From Macrostomum hystrix (lineage: Eukaryota; Platyhelminthes; Macrostomidae), in contig CATNEN010000029.1 in assembly GCA_950097015.1 (NCBI GenBank), positions 7,273,501-7,337,500 on the forward strand: 64,000 nt of DNA, written 5' to 3'. Position numbers and translations under genes: made by a program. Shown here one piece after another: positions 56,085 through 64,000 of the stretch. The first letter of the stretch is position 1; every line of letters starts with the position of its first letter. The notes under the pieces were generated by a model. That model was given only the letters and a program-made list of their open reading frames with translations, was not told the DNA's origin and made no database searches.

Positions 56085-56568
56085 GGTGAACTAAGGATGG
56101 TAGGCCGTGGGTTGGAGCTGACGAGTGAGTCATCAAGATAATGTACATTCTATGATTTTTCCTGATAGAGTTGTGAACTATGAGGGCAGGCTTTGGGGTG
56201 GAGCTAAGGAGTGAGTCAGCATGATAATGTACATTCTATGATTTTTCCTGATAGAGTTGTGAACTATGAGGGCAGGCTTTGGGGTGGAGCTAAGGAGTGA
56301 GTCAGCAAGATAATGTACATTCTATGGTTTTTCCTGATAGAGTTGTGAACTATGAGGGCAGGCTTTGGGGTGGAGCTAAGGAGTGAGTCAGCATGATAAT
56401 GTACATTCTATGGTTTGTACTGATGGAGTTGTGAACTATGAGGGCAGGCTTTGGGGTGGAGCTAAGGAGTGAGTCAGCATGATAATGTACATTCTATGGT
56501 TTTTCCTGATAGAGTTGTGAACTAGGAGGGCCTTCCGTGGGGTGGAGCTGACGAGTGAGTCATCATTA
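56085..56568. repeat. 86-bp tandem repeat, about 5.5 copies
   Basis: It is the longest unit in the window. It contains GATAATGTACATTCTATGAT, TTTTCCTGATAGAGTTGTGA and GGAGCTAAGGAGTGAGTCAG. First and last copies are diverged; inner ones are nearly identical. Confidence 0.95.
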
Positions 56569-57062
56569 AGCAAAATTATCAGTGCTTTGCATACCTGTCA
56601 TGCGCATTAAAATAAACTTCACAATACAATAAGCAAGCATATGATGAGAGCCGTTTTATTGTGAGACTAACATAACCCTGCCCGCGAGTCCATTAGCTAG
56701 CAGAAAAAATATTAGTTCTGTAAGTACATGTAGCTCGAAATCTTTTGCACAAATTCATTGCATGTTCAAAGCTACGTAGAAAATAAAGAGGCTGTGTCTA
56801 CCATCAAGTCAGCACTTGAAGAGAAAAACAATTTGTTACTGTAGAGAGTTTCGCCAATTCGTTCGCTCAATTGAGATGAGAAGCGGATAGAAAGAAATTG
56901 ACCAACTAAGAACGTGCAGCTAGCTACTCAGACACCTCTGCCCCGCCCCAGTCAAGCGCTGATTGGCTGCGGCTTTAGACTTATTGAAAGGAAGCACAGA
57001 TGCAGAGCTGCATATAGCAGTGTAAAGGTCATTTGGATGGCCCTGAATAAGTCTGCAACGGC
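56569..57062. other. SLC6 upstream region
   Basis: Unique sequence ahead of the ATG at 57063; a promoter is expected here but no clear motif is visible. The frame beginning at 56914 is a shadow. Confidence 0.45.
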
Positions 57063-60000
57063 ATGGGCGACGCGGCTAAGCTTACGGTTGACCTGCAGGA
57101 GGCTGACGGCTTTGGCAGCAGCGAGAAGCAGCCGCCGCCAGCCAGGGACCTCTGGTCTGGCAGGTTCGGCTTCCTGCTAACGGTGATGGGCTACAACATC
57201 GGCCTGGGCAACATGCTGCGCTTCCCCTACCTGGTGATGAAGAACGGAGGCGGTGGGTTCAATTTTGGGTTGCTCACTGGATATTCTTGGACTGAGTTCA
57301 AGTGCATGAGAACGGGCTCTGAATTGCAGGTGCCTTCCTCATCCCCTACTTCGTGTTCCTCTTCACCATCGGCATCCCGCTGTTCATGCTGGAGCTGCCG
57401 CTGGGCCAGTACTCGGGCAAGTCGGCTGTGCTCTTCTTTAAGAACCTGTGCCCGCTGCTCACCGGTGAGTTGTTAAGCGACTTCGCAAGTACGCTTGTTG
57501 TTAGATCATTTTAAATCGCAATGAGTTACGGACAATTAAAAGTTTTTGCTCACAGTTTAGCCAGCTGTGTGGCTTATCTCCGTGCTTGACAAGCACAGAA
57601 CCTTCTTAACATCAACGCGATTGTGCTTATCTGAAACTTCTAGCCTACAGATCGGGAGTTCGAATCTCAGACAATATGGAAGCAATTTTTGTCCTTGAGT
57701 AAAACAATGGATTCCATAGTGCTTCAGTTTATCCAGCTGTAAAATGGGTCCAAGCATCGGTTGGGGTAGAAATTTGGGTGGGTGTGCCTGCCTCCCCAGT
57801 CCATGGACTGATCAGCTGTACATAGCCTTTGGATGCGCTGCGCAATAGCTGCGGCTGTGCTGTCTGCTGCACAACTGGCCCAACTGAAAGCAGCAATATA
57901 AACACCTGCAGGCATCGGATGGTGCAATGTTATAATGTGCTTCTTCTTCAACATCTACTACCTGGTGCTGATGTCCTGGATCTGCTACTACCTGGTGCAC
58001 AGCTTCTTCAACCCACTGCCCTGGTCGTTCTGCAACGCCGCGTGGAACTCCAGCAGCTGCTATCGGGTGAACCTGACTGCGGCCAACTTAAGCGACAGCT
58101 ACTTGGCGAACATGGACGCTCATCAGCTGGTAATTGGACATTTAGCTTTGCCTTTTCTGCACCATGGAGAACATTCAAAAAAATATTTATTTTGACTAGT
58201 AAGCGATGCATTTCGCCCATTGTTCGTCTACTAATCTTAGTTTGTTTAAGGAGTGTACACAAAGTTGTACATCTGCCATGCACATCTGACACGTCACTCA
58301 CATATTGTGTTTCGAGAGCTGCCCCTTTAAGGCTTGTAAATAGCGCATTGTGTTAGCCTCCAGGGCTGCAATCCAAATGAATGTGTAGCTTTAATGTGTA
58401 GCTTTAAGGTGTCGCCTCGCCGCGGATTCTGAATCCAGTTTAGGGAATTTTGTGCGAGAGACTAGCACTTTGGACTCAATGATAAAAACGCATCATTGAA
58501 TTGATTATAACGAACTTTCAGAGATCCGACAATTGCTCAGCGTTCGACAGCAAGCGGTTATCACCGACAGAGCTATTCTTTGAGTAAGTTGAATTTCGAA
58601 GTACCTCAAACCACATTCGAGGCCCTGGTCCCAGTACGTCAATCAAATACGCCTTGGTCCCCGTACGTCAATCAACGCAGCCCTGGTCCCCGTACGTCAA
58701 TCAACGACGCCCTGGTCCCCGTACGTCAATCAAAGCTGCCCTGGTCCCCGTACGTCAATTAACGACGCCCTGGTCCCAGTACGTCAATCAAAGCTGCCCT
58801 GGTCCCCGTACGTAAATCAACGACGCCCTGGTCCCCGTAAGAAATCAAAGCCGTCCCTCTTGCCATTGCGCAGGCGCAACCTGCTCGGGCTTACATCCGG
58901 CATCCACGACCTTGGCCAGATGCGCTGGGATCTGGTGATCTGCTTGGCTGTCTCGTGGGTCTGCGTCTACCTGTGCCTAGTCAAAGGAGTGCAGTCGCTG
59001 GGAAAGGTACTAAATGTCATTCTTTTTTACGGAGTGTATTTTTTAGTATATCCCTATTGCTTGCTAAGTTTGGACGCTAAAAAGAGAAGCAGAACCCGGC
59101 TAAAGGCTGAATCGACTTTTCTATAGCTTTTCAAACTGTTGGGGTTAACTGAGCTTTGGGTAAAACCAATTTAGACATTTTTAATAACCTTTGAATGTTC
59201 CTCCTTGTAAAAGTGACTGCTTACCTTTAAAAACTGAAAATAATATATGGTAATCGCTCTCAAGCAAAATACACAAAATTAGAATCCATGCATATTTTAG
59301 CTTTTTCTTTAATTTACGCGTCTGGTAGTTAGCATGTCGCGACATTTTGTGACACTTTTGCGACTTTGGTGAAATTTCACAACCTGATTCGTGTATAACC
59401 ATGTGAATTGGATGAGTAAATGTCACTTGAATGTTCTGTCTGAAAACAAAAAAACATGTTACAATATGGACTGCCCTTGGACTCTCTGACTGATACTCCC
59501 GCCAGGTCGTGTACGTCACCGCGCTGGGTCCGTACCTGTTCCTGCTCGTCCTTCTGGTGCGCGGCCTCACTCTGCCGGGCGGCTTCCATGGCGTGCTCTA
59601 CTACCTCAGCCCCGACTGGGCCCGGCTGGCCACCGCCGCGCCCTGGGTGGAGGCGGCTCAGCAAATCTTCTGGAGCCTCGGCCCGACCTGGGGCTGCACC
59701 ATCTGCATGGCGTCGCACAACCGATTCCGCAACAATATCTACCGAGACAGCCTGCTGCTGCCGCTGGTCTGCGCTCTCACCTCCTTCTTCGCCGGCTTCG
59801 TCACGTTTTCGTTTGTGGGCGACTTGGCCGTGCGGTCCGGCCGGCCGATTCCGTGCGTGCTGAAGGCCGGCCTCAGCCTGGCCTTCGTTGTGTACCCGAC
59901 GGCCTTCGACAGCCTGCCGGTGCCGCAGCTGTGGGCTGTGCTGTTCTTCGTGCTGCTCATTCTGCTGGCCCTGGACAGTGCGGTGAGGATCGCTTGCCTT

Positions 60001-63000
60001 TCCAATGCGTTTCTCAATCTTCAATTAATTTTTTTTCGTGTGATTGATGACAGCTTAGGTTGGGACGTGGAGGGCTTTTGCACAAATAACATGACAAAGC
60101 AAATACGCTCGTACTTGAGCGCTCGTGTAAAATCTGGTTCAGTAGTGAATCAGCTATAAGAAAATCTTACTTGTATGTTTATCCTAATTAATAATTAATA
60201 TGCTCTTCAACTGTCACGAGCTGTCACGAGTTTAGTAATTTTCTTATTTGCGTGGGCGTCGAAGTTGGCGGTTCGGAGCGTCGTCAACGCCGATACTGTG
60301 ACGCATCCACCCATTTTGCAGGCATACAATATTTGCATTGTGCACCTTTGTTAGGGCATTAAGCACGTAGAATATGCGTGATGCATCTATGTGTCCGCTG
60401 GGACCTGCAATCGATGGTCAGACAGCTAATGTTTCCCCGTTTGCCAAGCTCAAACTGATCGATAGTTCTCTCGTTACACAATGAATCGCGCGTGACTAAC
60501 GTCATGCACTTTACTTAATTCTCATCCCGCTTTGTGTTTTTACAAAATGGTCTTTTGTTTGTGATGATCACAACCAAAATGGCTGTAGAATGTTGCTTGC
60601 AATAGTGCTAATTTAATAATCTATGAAATGGCATTGGTACCTTTAAGCATCTCAGTTAATCGAGCCAGTCATGGGCTGTTTTTCCAACCGTAGTGTCGAG
60701 ACTGTTATCATTAGAAGAAGCCTAACCTTAATAGAGCACTGCATGACCGGGGCAGTCGTTTTGTTTCATTGCACTGTGTTAACCAAAGTCCAGGGGGAAC
60801 GCGAGGTGCACTAGAAAAGCTAGCTGGGTAATCATGAGTACTTCAGAAAACTGAGGCTTGTGTGGATTCTATACATGCCTGGCTTCGTTCACACGCCATC
60901 CCCTCATGCGAACAAACAGCCATTGTATCTGACTGTCGGCTTGTACTGCTGCCGATTGCCAGGTAGAAATCCGACTGAGGGCGACTCCTGCCTGTAAACA
61001 TATGGCTAGGCATTGAAGAGTGGACAATTTTTCCATCCTCGCTGTGAAGTAGTAGCGCGACGCGGGACTTGGAAAGACAAATAGCAGCTAGATGTGCAAT
61101 TAAGGTTACTCACTGCTGTTCGATGCTGGATTATTAACCACATCTCGGCTTTAATACAAGCTGCGACTTAAAGCGATTAAACAAATGTGTGTATATGTGC
61201 AACAGGTCCAATTGTGGTTTCTGTGGGAGCTTGAAGAGGTCAGGAGTCAGGAATCAGGAGTTCAATCGGGCCAGATGTGAAGCTACTGCGCGGCGCATCT
61301 GAAGGCTGCGGGCAGATACTGTTCAGTCCATGGACTGGGAGGATGCAGCACCCACCTCTATTACCCCAGCTAAAGCTGCACTACCCATTTAATATCTGGG
61401 TGAACTGAAGCAATGCAGAGTTAAGCGTGTTGCTAATATTGCTGCAGCTAGGCATAAACAGAGTCACTTGAGTCATACTTCAAATCATATGCTAGGTAGC
61501 TTTGTAATTTGATCGAGTGCACGCATAAAAATTTCCTTCAATAATCAGCGTCGTGTTTGTCATCCGATTTCATGAGAAATAATTTAGCTTCCACGCGTCC
61601 TTTGATTGCCAACAGTTTGGAACATTCGAGGCCATGTACATGAGCATCGCGGACGCACATCCCCGCCTGCTGCTGAAGAGAGCCTGGGCCTCCAAGCTGT
61701 TCGTGTGCATTGTGAGCCTACTGATGGGACTGCCGATGATGACTCAGGTGTTTATTAATTAGCAACATAGTAACATGCTGACGGGGCTAAACAGCTTGCT
61801 TGTTTTCATATGCATGGTTACTATATATGCAACTAATTTTCCAGGGCGGATACTACATCTACACTTTGGTGGACTGGTACCAGGCTGCCTTCGTCATGGT
61901 TATAGCTTTTGTTCAAGTCATGGCCATGGCGTATGCCTATGGTAAGGTCTTGCTGATAAGCAACCGGCTCTAATCAACATCTAATTCCAAACTAAGAGTA
62001 AATTCATCAGTAAAACTAAATTTCCCGTTAAGAAATAGCATCGTAATGCTCCGTAAAGCTGAAGGTACATTAAAAAACTATGATCGAGGTGCAATGTGCT
62101 CTTAATAATATAAGGCATTGATCCTCGTACGATATAGCACGAGTAAATAAGCAATTAGCATCGGACAATAAGCCGCATGTAGACTTGACTTCATCTCGGT
62201 TACTGAAGTAAATCCCGAACTCAATTCCAACACAAACTGCCAGGCAGTCGCCGCATCCGCGCCAACATCTGCCTCATGACTGGCGTCCGCATGACCATCT
62301 TCTGGGACATTGTCTGGCGCGGCTTCCTGCCCATCCTGCTGCTGGTGAGATTCAAAATATTCATGTTTGTAAAGCTTTAACCATGGAGCCTTTATCACAG
62401 TCCTATAAAGAGCTCCCTCTGGACTTCTGACTGAGAGGTCGGTCAGGAGTTCGAGTCCCGGACAATTGGGAAAAATTGTGTCCTTGAATAATCACAATTA
62501 TCTCTTTAGTAAATCAGTTGGGGATAGAAATTTGGTTGGGTGGGTGTTTTGGCCTCTCCAGTCCATGAACTGAACATGGATAAATCACTATTTATGCACT
62601 CTTTCCAGGCTCTGTTTGTGGTCACCATCATGGACTACAGCGCGCCAAGCTACGGCGATTACGAATTTCCTCGGCTGGCTGCCGCGTGCGGCTGGCTGTT
62701 TGCCTCCTGCGGTCTGGTGCCGCTGCCGGTGCTCATGCTGCACGCCGTCATCACAGAGCGGGCCAAACATCGGATCGGGCCGAAGCCCAGCTGGATGACT
62801 GTGAGTCTTGCGCATTGCAGATTATAAAATTAGGAAGAGTTCAAGGTTAGCAAGGCCGATAAAAACCGCAACCGGCCCTCCAGACGCTGAAGCAGCTGCT
62901 GTCGCCGACCAAAGACTGGGAGAGCGTGCGCAACCAGAGCCTGCGCAGCGACCCGGAGCTGAGGGAACGGCTGATCGACATCGGTCAGAAGCTCGGGCCG

Positions 63001-63045
63001 GAGGGCAGCGAGCTGAGTCCGCTGAATCACGCCATTGTGGACTAG
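57063..63045 (+). CDS. SLC6-like: SLC6-family Na+/Cl- neurotransmitter symporter, 11 exons, 632 aa
   Basis: Exons: 57063-57252, 57330-57464, 57912-58129, 58522-58583, 58874-59006, 59506-59982, 61616-61747, 61845-61941, 62244-62344, 62609-62800, 62884-63045. All are GT-AG and in phase; the sum is 1899 nt. It imports a small amine or amino acid with Na+ (and usually Cl-). TM1 is [20 protein letters not shown], followed by GGAFLIPY. The extracellular loop after TM3 has two cysteines and N-glycosylation sequons ([18 protein letters not shown]). [10 protein letters not shown] and SLGPTWG with [10 protein letters not shown] (TM6 and following loop) are typical. The site equivalent to the monoamine-binding Asp98 of SERT is Gly47, so an amino-acid or GABA/glycine-type substrate is more likely. 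The normally conserved TM1 Trp (NVWRFPY) is Leu52. SINE-1 pieces lie in three introns and beside the stop codon. Confidence 0.92.
57636..57900 (+). mobile_element. SINE-1 diverged copy in SLC6 intron 2
   Basis: It has a box-B-like GGGAGTTCGAATCTCAGAC, CAGTTTATCCAGCTGTAAAA, CCCAGTCCATGGACTGATCA and GCTGCGGCTGTGCTGTCTGC. It is clearly older than the copy at 41965. Its end is about 15 bp from the exon-3 acceptor. Confidence 0.82.
58355..58480 (-). mobile_element. SINE-2 fragment in SLC6 intron 3
   Basis: It has GTCGCCTCGCCGCGGATTCT, then AGTTTAGGGAATTTTGTGCG and AGAGACTAGCAC. These match the SINE-2 head region, with a short AATGTGTAGCTTTA duplication inside. Confidence 0.6.
58622..58858. repeat. 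29-bp array filling SLC6 intron 4, about 8 copies
   Basis: The unit is CCCTGGTCCCCGTACGTCAA plus TCAACGACG, with TCAAAGCTG variants. It lies between the donor at 58584 and the acceptor at 58873. Confidence 0.95.
61265..61445 (-). mobile_element. SINE-1 fragment in SLC6 intron 6, antisense
   Basis: In plus-strand order: GCGGCGCATCTGAAGGCTGC, TGTTCAGTCCATGGACTGGG, TGGGTGAACTGAAGCAATGC and AGAGTTAAG. This is the reverse complement of the SINE-1 body. Confidence 0.82.
62425..62580 (+). mobile_element. SINE-1 diverged copy in SLC6 intron 9
   Basis: It has GAGAGGTCGGTCAGGAGTTC plus GAGTCCCGGAC (box-B-like), then TTGTGTCCTTGAATAATCAC and TCTCCAGTCCATGAACTGAA. The middle is partly deleted. Confidence 0.7.
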
Positions 63046-63059
63046 AATTGCTAGAATTG

Positions 63060-63205
63060 CAGGGGGAACTGAAGCAATGCAGAGTAACGTGTTTTTTTAA
63101 GTACATGAGCTGTTAGAGTGCAGTCGAAAATCGAACCCCGACCTTTAAATCGTGAGTCCTAAACTGATCTAATCACTCGTGCGGACTACAACCGCATCTT
63201 AATAT
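63060..63205 (-). mobile_element. SINE-1 head, antisense, right after the SLC6 stop codon
   Basis: GAACTGAAGCAATGCAGAGT and AAATCGAACCCCGACCTTTA, then ATCGTGAGTCCTAAAC. This is the reverse complement of the tRNA-like head and first part of the body. It begins about 15 bp after the SLC6 stop, so it should be transcribed as part of the 3' UTR. Confidence 0.8.
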
Positions 63206-64000
63206 CTTAACTCAGCAACAACAGGTTGTCTAATTCATTTATATTCTACCGAACTGTTTTGTTTATGTGAAAAAAACGCGAAGGTTGTGCGAACGTTTGA
63301 AAAATGTAACAATCATAGGATTGATACATTTGTAGCTCATTCACTACTTTAAACGTAGACATAACATATAGCTAACTTTTGGCTATTTTAGTTTAAGTCT
63401 TACGCTGTTCCATTCCTTCCTACTTTCTGATCCGCACAAATCATACGTAATTCTCTGTAGTTGCATAAGCGTAAAGATTATTCTTTAGTACACTATTCGA
63501 ACGCATTCTATAATACTTGTCTGTACGTATGGCAAAATAATTTTCCTAGTCTTTCGTCGATTAAATTATGTTTAGCTTAAGCGATTGGTTACTGTAGAGT
63601 CAACTCATACGCTAATGAAAAATAGATATTTTAAAGTGTATTCTTTATTATAAAACTGTACTAATGGTACTATTAGTTAATTTTCATCATTTCGAATGCT
63701 CACGTTATTAGAAATTCGTCCATTAATGTGCTGTAGGACACGACCGTAGTAGATTACGTTCTTTAAATGCGTTTTGCAAATTTCCTCAATTTTCTTACTT
63801 TTCTCTAACAACGGTTCAACTGTACACGTAGTACACTTAGAAGAAACTGCTTTTTATTATCGCATATTTATTTGAATTCCATATTCCTGTATTTGCAATC
63901 TTTAGTAGAAAGAACTATAGGTTTTGCGCATTGATTTTTGTTTTGCTATTTAAGTTTAAAAAAATTTGCACACCTTAGAATTTACCATGATAAAATGTCT
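63206..64000. other. AT-rich right end of the window
   Basis: No coding frame, array or RNA gene seen. SLC6 3' UTR poly(A) candidates are weak (ATTAAA near 63562). Confidence 0.5.

Overview
This 64 kb window is animal nuclear DNA. Genes have canonical GT-AG introns, exons are GC-rich, introns and spacers are AT-rich, and the gene set is animal-typical. It contains two tRNA-derived SINE families, a dead mariner transposase and a LINE scrap. About 24 kb (roughly 38%) is tandem-repeat arrays. A compact, extremely minisatellite-rich lophotrochozoan or free-living flatworm genome (Macrostomum-like) fits, but the species is an inference and nothing here proves it.

Layout. Positions 1-8.4 kb hold three large arrays (28, 38/39 and 20 bp units) with no convincing gene. 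An unrecognised single-exon gene lies on the minus strand at 8416-9249. Two small plus-strand coiled-coil genes with a shared C-terminal motif follow at 12.6-14.3 kb. An intronless hnRNP A/B-type RNA-binding protein is on the minus strand at 15962-17392. A nine-exon K+-dependent Na+/Ca2+ exchanger (NCKX3/4 type, 615 aa) spans 18423-24643, minus. A 2 kb 16-bp array, a broken mariner transposase (28.4-29.2 kb) and a 32-bp array follow. A five-exon gene at 31454-34900 (minus) encodes an ARM-like/TIR/SAM protein (709 aa). An MBLAC2-like metallo-beta-lactamase lies at 36711-37598 (minus), then an AT-rich gap to 40.6 kb. A 13-exon SMCR8 homologue (724 aa) spans 40687-51666, plus. After a 2.3 kb 34-bp array and a LINE remnant, an 11-exon SLC6 transporter (632 aa) spans 57063-63045, plus.

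The four multi-exon models were built by hand from splice consensus and reading phase. All four close in frame to a multiple of three.

The most striking feature is architectural. Many introns, and many of the gaps beside genes, carry their own tandem array with its own unit (14-86 bp). The array often fills the intron nearly from donor to acceptor and stops at the exon. Only one pair of arrays (1-2886 and 6836-7932) shows an obvious shared core. The genes are functionally unrelated (RNA binding, Ca2+ export, NAD/TIR signalling, thioesterase, autophagy GAP, neurotransmitter or amino-acid uptake), and nothing suggests an operon.
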